Positions 1 through 8,655 of a stretch of 64,000 bases of DNA are shown one piece after another. Position 1 is the first letter of the stretch; every line of letters starts with the position of its first letter. The DNA comes from Luteolibacter arcticus. Its GTDB lineage: Bacteria; Verrucomicrobiota; Verrucomicrobiia; Verrucomicrobiales; Akkermansiaceae. Location of the stretch: assembly GCF_025950235.1 (NCBI RefSeq), contig NZ_JAPDDT010000001.1:186001-250000 (forward strand), read 5' to 3'. A program made the translations under genes and the position numbers. The notes under the pieces are model-generated. The model made no database searches, was not told where the DNA came from, and saw only the letters and a list, made by a program, of their open reading frames with translations.

Positions 1-2185
1 TGATGGCGATGGCGCGCGGGGTGGGGCCGAGATTAAGGCTGCCAGTCTGGGCGCGGGTGGCGGTGCTGTAGCGCCGCAGTTGGCCGCGGCTTTCCAGTGA
101 GACGAAGGCGGTGGTGCCATTCGGTGAGATGGCCACGCCCATCGGCGCGCTGCCATGGCCGAGGTCGATGCTCTCTAACAACGCGCCCGCGCCGCTGAGC
201 ACGATCAGGCGGTCGGCATCGCGGCAGGTGATCCACGCATTGCCCGAGGTATCGATGGCCACGCCGCGTGGGTCGATGCTGCCGGGGAGCGAGAGCAGGG
301 TATTCAGGCTGATTTCGGAGAGCCGCGCGCGGGTATCGGCATCGAGGATGCTGATAGAATCGTTATCCGGATTCACTACCCACACGCGGCGATTGGCGGC
401 ATCGAGCGCGATGGGGGAGGACTTCGTCGGGCTGATTGCGGGTGGGGCGGGTGCCACGGTGACGGTGGCGGTTTGCGACACGCTCGATAGCGGCGTGCCG
501 GTCCGCACGTCGCGCACCTGGACCTTCACGCCGTAGTGTCCGGCGGTGGCGTAGGTGTGACTGGCGGTGGCGAGGGGGCTCCAGTCGCGCACGGCATTCG
601 CCTCGCCGAAGCTGAAGCGGTATTCCAGCGTGTCGCTGTCGCCATCGGTGGCTGCGGCGGTCAGCATGACCTCGCTGCCGGGTGTGGTCGGCGAGGGGGC
701 GGCGGCGAAGGCCGAGATGACCGGTGAGGCATTGCCGCCGGCCACGCTGGCACCGGTCGAGAAGGTGAAGGAGTAGGGAAGGATGCCATTGCCCGCGACG
801 TCCTTGATCCCGCCGGCGACGATCTCGACTTCGTAGGTGGTGTCTTCCTGGAGATACGCGGTCGGCGTGATGGTGAGCACGTCGTCGTAGGAAAAACTCA
901 CCGTGGCCGCGACCGGTGCGCCGCCGACCGGGCGCAGGATGACGCTCTGGCCATTGACGATGGTGTAGCTCTCGAGGTTCTCGTGGATCAGCAGGCTGAC
1001 GGGTGCTCCGACGGGGAAATTCGTCTGGCCGGGGCGTGGGACGTGGTAGCCGACGTAGGGCGGATTGCGGTCAGGATTCGCATCATGGATCCACACGCCG
1101 ACGCCATCGGCGCCGCTCACGCTATAGCCGCCGCTGACGAGGAGATTGCCCATCGGCATGAGGTGCTGGCTGGAATCGAGTTGCCCCGCCACGCTGCCCG
1201 GCGGGCGGTTGTTGCCGATCTCATCGATCTCCAGCACCGGCTGGAAGGTGTCCATGTCGATCTTATGCCGGTCCGCGAAGACGAAGCGGTCCTGGCACTG
1301 GATGTAGCCGAGGCCATTGCCGCGGTCCCATTCGGGATGGCCGGCGACATTGATGGAGGTGACGAATTGGAGGTTCGTGGGGTCGCTGTAGTCGACGATG
1401 TCCACCGAGTTGGTGTCGCGGCGGGAGAAGACGAGGTAGTTTTGCCAAGGCGCGACGATGTAGGCACCGATGGGACCGGAGAGCTTGTCCAACAGAACTG
1501 GCGGCTGTGACGGCGTGTCGAAGACCGGCGAGATGTCGTAGCACAGCAGGCCCATGTTCGACTCGTCGGAGGTGATGAAGAGCAGGTTGCCGAGCAGGAT
1601 GGAATTCCCCGCGACCCCGTGCTGAGCCAGAGCTGGCCAATCGGCCAAGGGCTGGTTGTTGTTGCCTCGATAGATGAAGGCGCGGCCATTGACGGCGTTG
1701 TATTCGGCCCAGTTGAAGGCGAGGCCCCAGGGGTAATACATCCGCGTGATGCCATCGGCCGGATGGGTCGCGCCGAGCGACACGAAGCCGGGCAGATCCT
1801 GGATGATGTTCACGCCTTCGGTCTGCCGTCGGATGTTCGCGGCCCATTGGCCGCCGAGCCAGTCGCCGACCTTGTAGTGGCCGTGGGTGCCATGGTCGGA
1901 GAAATTGCCGACGTTTTGCCAGCCGGTCGCCTGGATGGTCAGGGTGGCGGGGTCATTGATGTCGGTGAAGCGCCAGCGCCGTGGATTCGCCGCGCCGACC
2001 TCGTGGGTGTAGATCTGCTGGTTGTGATAGGCGATGTTGGTGACCCGGCCGAGATTGATCTGGCGGTAGAGCAGGGTGCCGGGGGTGCCGGTGAGGTTGT
2101 TAGGGAAGGCGGGATTCACCGCCGGGACCTGGGCGGCCAAGGGGAGGGTGAAGGTGATGGCAAGGAGTGAACGGAGGAGGTCCAT
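1..2185 (-). CDS. Secreted beta-propeller / PKD-domain protein (C-terminus cut by window edge)
   Basis: The frame stays open from an ATG at 2183-2185 to the left edge, so about 728 residues are visible and the C-terminus is missing. Residues 1-19 form a signal peptide. The first ~350 residues carry LVIVD-like propeller repeats, for example 'NSVDIVDYSDPTNLQFV'. An SbsA-like Ig domain follows at about 388-460, a PKD domain at about 480-560 and YVTN/NHL-type repeats from about 590 ('NDSISILDADTRARL'). Such proteins are exported and usually bind partners or surfaces; no catalytic motif is visible. A purine-rich GGAGG lies just upstream of the ATG. It is transcribed divergently from the sigma factor gene, across a 154-bp gap. 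Substrate and exact role are unknown. Confidence 0.8.
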   Translation of the reverse strand, partial: MDLLRSLLAITFTLPLAAQVPAVNPAFPNNLTGTPGTLLYRQINLGRVTNIAYHNQQIYTHEVGAANPRRWRFTDINDPATLTIQATGWQNVGNFSDHGTHGHYKVGDWLGGQWAANIRRQTEGVNIIQDLPGFVSLGATHPADGITRMYYPWGLAFNWAEYNAVNGRAFIYRGNNNQPLADWPALAQHGVAGNSILLGNLLFITSDESNMGLLCYDISPVFDTPSQPPVLLDKLSGPIGAYIVAPWQNYLVFSRRDTNSVDIVDYSDPTNLQFVTSINVAGHPEWDRGNGLGYIQCQDRFVFADRHKIDMDTFQPVLEIDEIGNNRPPGSVAGQLDSSQHLMPMGNLLVSGGYSVSGADGVGVWIHDANPDRNPPYVGYHVPRPGQTNFPVGAPVSLLIHENLESYTIVNGQSVILRPVGGAPVAATVSFSYDDVLTITPTAYLQEDTTYEVEIVAGGIKDVAGNGILPYSFTFSTGASVAGGNASPVISAFAAAPSPTTPGSEVMLTAAATDGDSDTLEYRFSFGEANAVRDWSPLATASHTYATAGHYGVKVQVRDVRTGTPLSSVSQTATVTVAPAPPAISPTKSSPIALDAANRRVWVVNPDNDSISILDADTRARLSEISLNTLLSLPGSIDPRGVAIDTSGNAWITCRDADRLIVLSGAGALLESIDLGHGSAPMGVAISPNGTTAFVSLESRGQLRRYSTATRAQTGSLNLGPTPRAIAI

Positions 2186-2339
2186 GACGGTGTGCTTGGG
2201 AGTTTGCGGACGCCGGTTACACAAATTCTGCCGGAATTGTTCGGGCGGGCCAATCTTCAAGATTGCCTGAGGATCTAACCGCTTTGCTCTGCTCCGGAGT
2301 TTTCTTCCGCAGGGGTTCCGTGGTAGCTCTCGGTTGCGC

Positions 2340-3086
2340 ATGTCCGATCCCCAGTTTCGCCTTACCCGCTGGAGCCTCGTGCTGCGCGCGCGCGGGGACG
2401 GCGACGAGGCCCACAGGGCGATGGGCGAATTGTGCGAGGCCTACTGGTTCCCGCTCTACGCGTGGTGTCGGCGCTCCGGATTGGCCGCGGCGGAGGCGGA
2501 AGATCTGGTTCAGGGCTTCTTCCTGCGGGTGATAGAGAAGGATCTCTTCGCCGCGGCGGATGCCTCGCGGGGGAAGCTGCGGACCTTCCTGCTGACTGCT
2601 CTGCAGCGTCATGTGCGGGACGAGCAGGGGAAGGCGCGGGCAGAGAGGCGGGGCGGAGGGCGGGTGGTGTCTTTCGACGCGGTCGAGGCCGAGGCGTGGT
2701 ATGCCGGCGAGAGCATCGACGGCGAAAGCGCGGACCAGATGTTCGACCGGCAGTGGGCGCTGACCGTGCTCGACCAAGCGATCGGCCGGTTGGAGCAAGA
2801 GGCCGCCGGGCGGGGAAAGGGCGAGGCATTTGGTGCGCTGCGTCCGTTTCTCACGCGGGAGGGGAGCGCTGCAGAGTATGAGCGATGCGCGACTCCGCTC
2901 GGGATGAATGGCGGGAGCTTCAAGGTCGCGGTGCACCGGCTGCGCGCGAAGTTCCGCGATGCGCTGCGTGCCGAGGTCGCTGAGACCCAGCCGGATGGCG
3001 AAGGCGTGGACGCAGAGATCCGCCACCTGATGAATGTGCTGGGTGCGAGCGGACTGGCGGACTCCGGGCTTCCGGGTGACCGCTGA
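2340..3086 (+). CDS. ECF-type RNA polymerase sigma factor
   Basis: A protein of about 248 residues resembling the sigma-70 family ECF factors common in Planctomycetes and Verrucomicrobia. The sigma-2 region is near residues 25-95 ('AEAEDLVQGFFLRVIEKDLF') and a sigma-4-like region near 175-215 ('YERCATPLGMNGGSFKVAVH'). An in-frame TTG lies 6 bp upstream, but I chose the ATG at 2340. The next gene, a Ser/Thr protein kinase, begins 18 bp downstream. Pairing of such sigma factors with Hanks-type kinases is a recurrent arrangement, so the two probably form one signalling unit. No anti-sigma factor is visible nearby. The family call is firm; the regulon is unknown. Confidence 0.85.
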   Translation: MSDPQFRLTRWSLVLRARGDGDEAHRAMGELCEAYWFPLYAWCRRSGLAAAEAEDLVQGFFLRVIEKDLFAAADASRGKLRTFLLTALQRHVRDEQGKARAERRGGGRVVSFDAVEAEAWYAGESIDGESADQMFDRQWALTVLDQAIGRLEQEAAGRGKGEAFGALRPFLTREGSAAEYERCATPLGMNGGSFKVAVHRLRAKFRDALRAEVAETQPDGEGVDAEIRHLMNVLGASGLADSGLPGDR

Positions 3087-3104
3087 GCCGGTAAGCTCGC
3101 GAGC

Positions 3105-4643
3105 ATGTCCGCTTCCTCGCCCCATCGTCGTCTCGCGGGATTGAATCCCGCGGACCTGATGGCCACGGCTACGTCGCAGGGCGATTCCGATGAGGCACCA
3201 CCGGAGCTCGCGGGCATCGAGATCCAGCACCTGATCGGCCGGGGAGGGATGGGCGCGGTCTATCTGGGAAAGCAGCTTTCGCTCGATCGCGAGGTGGCGG
3301 TGAAGATCGTGGCCAAGGCGGGCGACGAGCTTTTCCTCGAACGTCTCGAACGCGAGGCGCGCACGATGGCGAAGCTGCGGCACTCGAATCTGGTCACGGT
3401 GCACCATTTCGAAAGGCTGCCCGACGGATCGGCCGCGATCATCATGGAGCATGTCCAAGGGGGCACGCTGCGGGATCGTATGGCGCTGCATCCGCAGGGC
3501 TTGCCTTTGGAAGACGTGCTGCGCTGGACTCGTGAGATCGCGGCGGCGTTGGCGGCGGCCCACCGCTCGGGGGTGGTCCACCGCGACCTGAAGCCGGAGA
3601 ATGTCTTGCTCGATGGTCATGGGTCGGCCCTCGTGACGGACTTCGGATTGGCGGTTCCGACCGACCGCAGCTCGACGCGTCTGACGCTGACGGGCACCGC
3701 GGTGGGGACGGTCGATTACATGGCGCCCGAGGCCTTCCACTCCGCGGATCCCGATGTGCGGGCCGACGTGTTTTCGCTGGGGGTGATGATGTATGAAATG
3801 CTCACCGGCCGCATCCCGCGCGGCAGTTTCGATGGCCCTCGACGCCAGCGCCCGGAAGTGCCGCGGGAGCTCGACGAGGTGGTCATGAGGGCGCTGCGGC
3901 CCGCGCCCGAGGAACGCTTCGCTGGCATGGACGAGCTGCTTGCCGCGATTGATCGGGCGGTGTTGCGGAAAGGTGGCCGGCGCTGGTTCTTGGGTGCCGC
4001 GGGAGTGGCTGCGGCGGCGCTGGGGATCGGCCTATGGAAGAAGCGGAAGCCGGCCGTGGAAGATGCGACCTCCCTGGCTGAAGTGTCATCGTTGTCGCCG
4101 AAAGAATGGCGTCCGTTGCTTTCCTCCACCGATCTCTCGCGCCGCGTGATCTCCGGCCGGTGGACCCGGGAGGGTGGGGCCGTCGTGACGGATGACTCGG
4201 TCTGCGTGCTCACCCTGCGCGACGAGGTGCCAGCGGCCTATCGGCTGCGGGTGGTCTTCACGCGGCTATCGGGTGACTACTGCGCGGGTGTGTTCTTCCG
4301 CGTGAACGGTCAGGTCACCAGCGTGGACATCGATGGCTGGGACAAGGATCTCGCAGGGGTGCAGACAATCGATGGCTTGAGTTTGGAGCAGCAGGAGCAC
4401 CCCTTTACCTTCGCGCTGGAGGATGGGCGTCGCTACGAGCTGAAGATCGAGGTGAAGCCCGAGGCTGTTCGCATCTGGATCAATGGCCGCGAACTCGGCA
4501 CGGTGCCCATCGCCGGGCGGCAGCTCGGCGTTGTCTTTCCTTGGCGGTGGGATCCTGCACAACGACCGGCGGCGCTGGCGATCGGCTCTTATCAGAGCCC
4601 GATGCGTTTTGAGTCGGTGGAGTGGTGGCCGCTTGATCCGTGA
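3105..4643 (+). CDS. Membrane-anchored Ser/Thr protein kinase with C-terminal DUF1080-like domain
   Basis: A Hanks-type kinase of 512 residues. The glycine loop is 'IGRGGMGAVYLG', the ATP-binding lysine is in 'EVAVKIV', the catalytic loop is 'HRDLKPENVLLD', the magnesium motif is 'DFGLAV' and the APE motif is present, so the kinase should be active. A single membrane segment follows ('WFLGAAGVAAAALGIGLW', about residue 292-310). The outer ~190 residues resemble a DUF1080/concanavalin-like fold ('YCAGVFFRVNGQVTSVDIDGWD'), which could bind carbohydrate. It lies 18 bp after the sigma factor gene and is probably co-transcribed. The likely role is sensing at the envelope with phosphorylation inside the cell; ligand and target are unknown. 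Confidence 0.88.
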   Translation: MSASSPHRRLAGLNPADLMATATSQGDSDEAPPELAGIEIQHLIGRGGMGAVYLGKQLSLDREVAVKIVAKAGDELFLERLEREARTMAKLRHSNLVTVHHFERLPDGSAAIIMEHVQGGTLRDRMALHPQGLPLEDVLRWTREIAAALAAAHRSGVVHRDLKPENVLLDGHGSALVTDFGLAVPTDRSSTRLTLTGTAVGTVDYMAPEAFHSADPDVRADVFSLGVMMYEMLTGRIPRGSFDGPRRQRPEVPRELDEVVMRALRPAPEERFAGMDELLAAIDRAVLRKGGRRWFLGAAGVAAAALGIGLWKKRKPAVEDATSLAEVSSLSPKEWRPLLSSTDLSRRVISGRWTREGGAVVTDDSVCVLTLRDEVPAAYRLRVVFTRLSGDYCAGVFFRVNGQVTSVDIDGWDKDLAGVQTIDGLSLEQQEHPFTFALEDGRRYELKIEVKPEAVRIWINGRELGTVPIAGRQLGVVFPWRWDPAQRPAALAIGSYQSPMRFESVEWWPLDP

Positions 4644-4740
4644 GCAGATGTTAGAGGGGGGGATCCGGCGGTTTGACTCAGGTTGTAGTAGTTCATGAGT
4701 TAACTGGACTGAGCGGGGGAAGAGCTTGGATTTCCAGCGT

Positions 4741-4759
4741 GTCCGGCTAAAGCCGGGAC
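4741..4759. repeat. Short intergenic hairpin
   Basis: GTCCGGCT and AGCCGGGAC flank an AA loop, giving a small stem in the 153-bp gap between two converging genes. It lacks a T-run, so it may be a weak bidirectional terminator or a remnant of a dispersed repeat. Confidence 0.35.
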
Positions 4760-4796
4760 TACGTACAACTTGGAGGGAGGCCCTCTAGTGAAGTGC

Positions 4797-5129
4797 TCAG
4801 ACCTCTGGCCGATCTGGTGAGGGCGTGCCGCAGTTCCAGCATTCGGAGAAGACGCCTTCGACGTGTTCCTTGCACACCGGGCAGGTCCAGTCCGGTCCGG
4901 GCGGAGTGTTGTTAGAGGCCTCGCGGAATTCGCGGATGATGGACTTCGCCCGTGCTTCGTCCGCATTGTCGAGCACCCACAGCTCGGGATAGACCTCGGA
5001 GATCGGCAGCTCGCCGGCGGCGCGCGACGCGCCTTCGTTGCGGATCTCGGTGCGGATGCCCTCGGATTCCAAGACGGATTGGAGGTGGCCGACGACGGTG
5101 AAGTCGATGTGGTCGAAGACGAGCTTCAT
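4797..5129 (-). CDS. DUF2007-type protein with C-terminal zinc ribbon
   Basis: A 110-residue soluble protein. The first ~70 residues match the DUF2007 'putative signal transducing protein' pattern: 'VVGHLQSVLESEGI' followed by 'ELWVLDNADEARAKSII'. The C-terminus has a zinc-ribbon-like pair, 'CPVC' and 'CWNC', about 15 residues apart. DUF2007 domains are thought to be small ligand- or protein-binding modules, but the family function is not established. The gene is followed on the plus side by an inverted-repeat element whose end lies 10 bp from the start codon, so that element probably sits in or near its promoter. Confidence 0.75.
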   Translation of the reverse strand: MKLVFDHIDFTVVGHLQSVLESEGIRTEIRNEGASRAAGELPISEVYPELWVLDNADEARAKSIIREFREASNNTPPGPDWTCPVCKEHVEGVFSECWNCGTPSPDRPEV

Positions 5130-5138
5130 TCTGGGAAC

Positions 5139-5333
5139 AAATCACCAATCACCAATCTTCCAATCACCAATCGAAGTGTGGGGAAGAATGAGATTGTGCT
5201 GGAGCGACGATCTAATGGTGGGAAGACGCGCCTGAGACCTCCGCGAGCATTTCGCGGCGGCACCCATGGCGTCAGCGGTCCTATTCTTCAGGCAATCCGA
5301 TTGGTGATTGGAGAATTGGTGATTGATGATTGG
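5139..5333 (+). mobile_element. MITE-like element, deleted relative of the 8129-8649 element
   Basis: The left end (5139-5172) and right end (5299-5333) are inverted copies of a ~34-bp repeat built from ATCACCA/ATCTTCC units. Inside the left end, AATCGAAGTGT matches the 5' side of the gene-carrying copy at 8129-8649. Inside the right end, GCAGCGGTCCT and a CTTCAGGCA-type block match its 3' side. The coding part is absent, so this looks like an internal deletion of the larger element, lying in plus orientation. It fills the gap between potD and the DUF2007 gene. Confidence 0.75.
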
Positions 5334-5341
5334 ATTCTATC

Positions 5342-6388
5342 TCAGGCCGTCTTCACCTTGTCCCACTCGGCGGTCCACAGCGGCAGCTTGTCGCCGAGAT
5401 CATCGATCGGCTCGCATTTCGCGAACAACTCGTCCGGCGGGAAGAGCACCTCGCTGCCGCGGAAATCCTCGGTGAGGCTTCCATAGGCGGCCGAGTTTGG
5501 CGCGCGATAGCCCATCCACTCCATGTTCTCTGCCGCCACGCTGGCCTCGGTCACGTGATTGATGAAGGCGTAGGCGAGATCGACTTCCTTGGCGCCCTTC
5601 GGGATGCAGAGGTCGTCGCAGGAAAACGCGGTGCCTTCCTGCGGGACGAAGATCCTCATGTCATCGTTCTCCTCGCTCGCCTGGATCAGGTCGCCGGCGT
5701 AGCCCTGCACCAGGTGGAATTCCCCCGAAGCGATGCCGGTCTTGTACTGCTCGTTCTCGAATTTCGCGATGTTCTTCTTCCAGCGGATCGCCACGTCGCG
5801 TGCGGCGGCGAGTTGGGCGGGATCGGTGGAATTCAAGGGGTGGCCGAGGAACTTCAGGGCGGCACCGAGGACCTCGCGCATGTCATCGAGCAGGGTGATG
5901 CGGCCCTTCAGATCGGCGCGGTCAAGCATGGCCCAGGAGTTCACGGGGTTGCTGACCTTCGACTCGAGGTAACACAGGCAGGTCGGGGCCATCATGTAGG
6001 GGACGGAAACTTCCATCTTGGGATCGAGCGACTTGGTCAGGTAGGAGGCATCCACGTTCTTGAGGTTCGGGATTTTCCCGTGGTCGAGCGGCTGGATGAG
6101 CCCCTTCCGCTTGAGCGCCTGGACCGCATAGGACGAGGGCACCAGTACGTCGTAGCCGCTCGCGCCGGACTCGATCTTGGCGAGCATCGCCTCGTTCGAG
6201 TCGAAGGTGTCGATGACCACCGTGCAGTTGTGGGCCTTTTCGAAGCCCTCCTTGACTTCTTGTTTCAGATAGTCGGCCCAGGTGAAGATCGTGAGGGTTT
6301 TCTTTTCGCCGGCCGCCCCCTTTGGCTTGCAAGCGGAGATCGAAGCGGCGGCGAGCGCGGAGGCGGCGATGAAATGGCGGCGGTTCAT
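5342..6388 (-). CDS. potD: Spermidine/putrescine-binding lipoprotein PotD
   Basis: Extracytoplasmic solute-binding protein of a polyamine ABC importer, 348 residues. The N-terminus has a twin-arginine-like start (MNRRHF) and a lipobox ending at Cys20 (SISAC), so it is probably lipid-anchored. 'LTIFTWADYLKQEV' and 'GYDVLVPSSYAVQALKRKGL' are typical of PotD/PotF proteins, and the length is normal. It is the last gene of the minus-strand order potA-potB-potC-potD. It lies 60 bp after potC and ends 8 bp from an inverted-repeat element. Polyamine specificity is inferred from the family; a related compound is possible. Confidence 0.9.
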   Translation of the reverse strand: MNRRHFIAASALAAASISACKPKGAAGEKKTLTIFTWADYLKQEVKEGFEKAHNCTVVIDTFDSNEAMLAKIESGASGYDVLVPSSYAVQALKRKGLIQPLDHGKIPNLKNVDASYLTKSLDPKMEVSVPYMMAPTCLCYLESKVSNPVNSWAMLDRADLKGRITLLDDMREVLGAALKFLGHPLNSTDPAQLAAARDVAIRWKKNIAKFENEQYKTGIASGEFHLVQGYAGDLIQASEENDDMRIFVPQEGTAFSCDDLCIPKGAKEVDLAYAFINHVTEASVAAENMEWMGYRAPNSAAYGSLTEDFRGSEVLFPPDELFAKCEPIDDLGDKLPLWTAEWDKVKTA

Positions 6389-6448
6389 GACGGATGGAGC
6401 GTAGAGGGTCTGCGGGAGAAAGGGGAATCGGAAATTGGATCGGATTTC

Positions 6449-7234
6449 TTACTTGGACTCGGCCATGGCCGGCCGCGTCAATCGTTGTGAAATCGCGACC
6501 ACCGCGAAGGTGACGATGAGCATCAGGGACGAGAGCGCGTTGATCACCGGCAGGTCCTTGCTCTTTTTGATCATCGAGTAAACGAGCGTTGGCAAGGTGT
6601 CCGAGCCCGGGCCTTTGACGAAGTAGGTGATCACGTAGTCATCGATCGAGAGCGTGAATGCCAGCAAGCCTCCGGCAAAGATGCCCGGGGCGAGCAGTGG
6701 CAGCGTGACCTTCAGGAAGGCTTGCGTTTTGGTCGCGCCGAGGTCGCGGGCGGCTTCCACCACATTGAAATCGAAGTCCTGCAAGCGGGCCTGCACCACC
6801 AGCGCGACGTAGCTCAGGCAGAAGGTGACGTGGGCGATGGAAATCGTCAGCAGGCTGAGGTTCATTCCAAAGGAGATGAACAGCAGCAGCAGGCTCATCC
6901 CCATCAGGATATCGGGGAGCACCAGTGGCACGGTGACCAGCAGCTTGTGGGCGTCCTGCAGCCGGGACTTGTAGCGCTGGAGCGCGAAGGCGGCGGCGGT
7001 GCCCAGCACCATCGAGGCAATGCTGGCCCCGGTGGCGACCTTCACGGAATTACCCAGCGCGGCGAGGATGTCGGTGCGCTCGAAGAGGCGCTCATACCAG
7101 CGCGTGGTGAAGCCATTCCACTTCGAGGCATAGCGGGAGTCATTGAAGGAGTTCAGCACCAGGAACCCGATCGGCAGGTAGAAGAATACCAGCACCGAGA
7201 TCAGCGTGACGAGCGGGGCGCGGCTGGGTTTCAC
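6449..7234 (-). CDS. potC: Polyamine ABC transporter permease PotC
   Basis: Integral membrane permease of 261 residues with about six hydrophobic segments. The EAA loop reads 'EAARDLGATKTQAFLKVTLP', the site where the ATPase docks. The N-terminal 'LVFFYLPIGFLVLNSFNDS' is typical of PotC. The start is GTG at 7232-7234. Only 45 bp separate it from potB, and that gap contains a GAT-rich repeat. It forms the channel together with PotB. Confidence 0.9.
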   Translation of the reverse strand: MKPSRAPLVTLISVLVFFYLPIGFLVLNSFNDSRYASKWNGFTTRWYERLFERTDILAALGNSVKVATGASIASMVLGTAAAFALQRYKSRLQDAHKLLVTVPLVLPDILMGMSLLLLFISFGMNLSLLTISIAHVTFCLSYVALVVQARLQDFDFNVVEAARDLGATKTQAFLKVTLPLLAPGIFAGGLLAFTLSIDDYVITYFVKGPGSDTLPTLVYSMIKKSKDLPVINALSSLMLIVTFAVVAISQRLTRPAMAESK

Positions 7235-7237
7235 GAT

Positions 7238-7277
7238 CGGAGATGGTGGATGGCAGATGGAGGATGGGAGATCATGG
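7238..7277. repeat. GAT-rich intergenic repeat, copy 1
   Basis: The potB-potC gap consists almost entirely of GATGG/GGAGAT units, such as GATGGTGGATGGCAGATGG. A similar block fills the rhaB-deoR gap at 13119-13153. It resembles a dispersed spacer repeat rather than a promoter. Confidence 0.5.
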
Positions 7278-7279
7278 AT

Positions 7280-8113
7280 TCACGCGGTGCGCTCGCGACG
7301 CCTGAGGAACATCGGAGCCAGCACCAGAAGAGCGAGGGCTCCGGAAAGCGCGGCGGCCTCGGGCAGGTTGCGGTCGGTGAAATTCCGCTGGGCGATCTTG
7401 TTGCCCAGCATCTGCGTGCGGGTGCCGCCGACCATGTCAGGCACCACGTAGGAGCCGAGCATCGGGATGAAGACCACAAGGAATGCGGTGATGACGCCTT
7501 GGCGGATCCCCGGGATGAAGACCGAGAAGAAGGCACGCAGGGGCTTTGCGCCGAGGTCACGGGCGGCATCCAGCAGGCCGAAGTCGAATTTCTCTGCCGC
7601 GGCGAAGAGCGGGAGAATCGCGAAGGGCAGGTAGGTGTAAACGCTGACGATGACCACCGCGGTGAGGTTTCCTAACAGCCGGTCGTTTTCGCCGAGCAGC
7701 CCGATGAAGCGCAGCGCCTCCGCCACATAGCCCTGGGCGTGCAGGATCTGCTGCCAGGCAAAGACGCGGATCACGAAATTCGTCCAGAACGGCACGATCA
7801 CCAGCAGCAGCACCCGCGAGCGCCACACCGGCGTGAGGCGGGCCATGGCGTAGGCGACCGGCAGCGACGCGGCAATGCACAGCAGCGTGGTCATCGCCGC
7901 CGTGAATATCGTGCGGAAGAACAGCGCGGGATAGCTTGGGTCAGCCAGCGCGCGGATGGAGTCCAGGCTCCAGCCTTCCCCGATGCCGCCCGCCGGCAAT
8001 GCGGGGCGAAAGGCGATCGCAAAGATGATCGCCACCGGAACCAGGACGAACATCACCAGCCAGAGGAAGCTGGGGGCGGTGGCTAGGAGTTCGGGTTTGT
8101 TTTGGGGCTTCAT
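7280..8113 (-). CDS. potB: Polyamine ABC transporter permease PotB
   Basis: Integral membrane permease of 277 residues with about six membrane segments. The EAA-type loop is 'DAARDLGAKPLRAFFSVFIP', and 'VPFWTNFVIRVFAWQQIL' is typical of PotB/PotH. The ATG is at 8111-8113, 16 bp from the end of the gene-carrying inverted-repeat element that separates it from potA. Its expression therefore depends either on readthrough of that element or on a promoter within it. Confidence 0.9.
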   Translation of the reverse strand: MKPQNKPELLATAPSFLWLVMFVLVPVAIIFAIAFRPALPAGGIGEGWSLDSIRALADPSYPALFFRTIFTAAMTTLLCIAASLPVAYAMARLTPVWRSRVLLLVIVPFWTNFVIRVFAWQQILHAQGYVAEALRFIGLLGENDRLLGNLTAVVIVSVYTYLPFAILPLFAAAEKFDFGLLDAARDLGAKPLRAFFSVFIPGIRQGVITAFLVVFIPMLGSYVVPDMVGGTRTQMLGNKIAQRNFTDRNLPEAAALSGALALLVLAPMFLRRRERTA

Positions 8114-8128
8114 CAGAGGGGAAAAAGA

Positions 8129-8649
8129 AAATCATCAATCACCAATCTTCCAATCACCAATCAGAGTGCTTGAAGAGGCAGGACCGCTGGCGCCTGGGGC
8201 GGAATTCCTCCTAATTCGTGATCTGGAAGCGGGTGCGGCCTCTTTCATGCTATTCTTCTCCGTTCTTCTTCAAGATGCTGGTGAAGATCCGCGTCAGTTC
8301 GTCGGACTCCTGCCAGAGCGTCCGAAGCACATTGCGACGATCATCCACTGAGGTTTCGCCAAGCAATCGGAGCCAAAGCCGCGACTCTCCCGACTCCTTT
8401 CGGCAGACCTTCAGCCGGTGAAGGAAATCTCCCGTGGAGATCGGATTATTCGCTTCGGCGTAGTTGGCAGCGACAGATCCTGAAGAGCGCAGCACTTGCT
8501 TAACGTCGCTCGTTTGTTCCAAGCTCCAACGATGCGCTCCGATGAGTTTCCTCACTGCCAGCGCAAACTGGAAGGTCCGCTCATCCAGATCAAATTTCTT
8601 CTCTTCAGACACTTCGATTGGTGATTGGAAGATTGATGATTGGTGATTT
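8129..8649 (-). mobile_element. Inverted-repeat element carrying a four-helix-bundle gene
   Basis: The left end at 8129-8162 and right end at 8616-8649 are 34-bp inverted copies differing at about two positions. Both consist of ATCACCA, ATCTTCC and ATCATCA units and end in AAATCA/TGATTT. The interior holds one minus-strand gene of the four-helix-bundle (S23) family. A conserved block next to the left end (GGACCGCTGGCGCC and GCGGAATTCCTC) recurs beside other copies. It sits between potA and potB, 6 bp from the potA stop. No transposase is encoded. No obvious target duplication is visible. Confidence 0.75.
8250..8612 (-). CDS. Four-helix-bundle protein (S23 / 23S rRNA intervening-sequence family)
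   Basis: The motif 'SSGSVAANYAEANNPISTGDF' followed by 'RKESGESRLWLRLL' is characteristic of the TIGR02436-type four-helix-bundle family. The best known members are encoded in intervening sequences of 23S rRNA genes; their biochemical role is unsettled. I chose GTG at 8610-8612, which gives ~120 residues, the usual family length. The frame is also open upstream to an ATG at 8661-8663 that overlaps the potA stop; reading from there would translate the terminal repeat as 'NHQSSIFQSPIEVSEE'. The gene is entirely enclosed by the inverted repeats, so it travels with the element and is unrelated to polyamine transport. Confidence 0.8.
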   Translation of the reverse strand: MSEEKKFDLDERTFQFALAVRKLIGAHRWSLEQTSDVKQVLRSSGSVAANYAEANNPISTGDFLHRLKVCRKESGESRLWLRLLGETSVDDRRNVLRTLWQESDELTRIFTSILKKNGEE

Positions 8650-8655
8650 GCCCTT

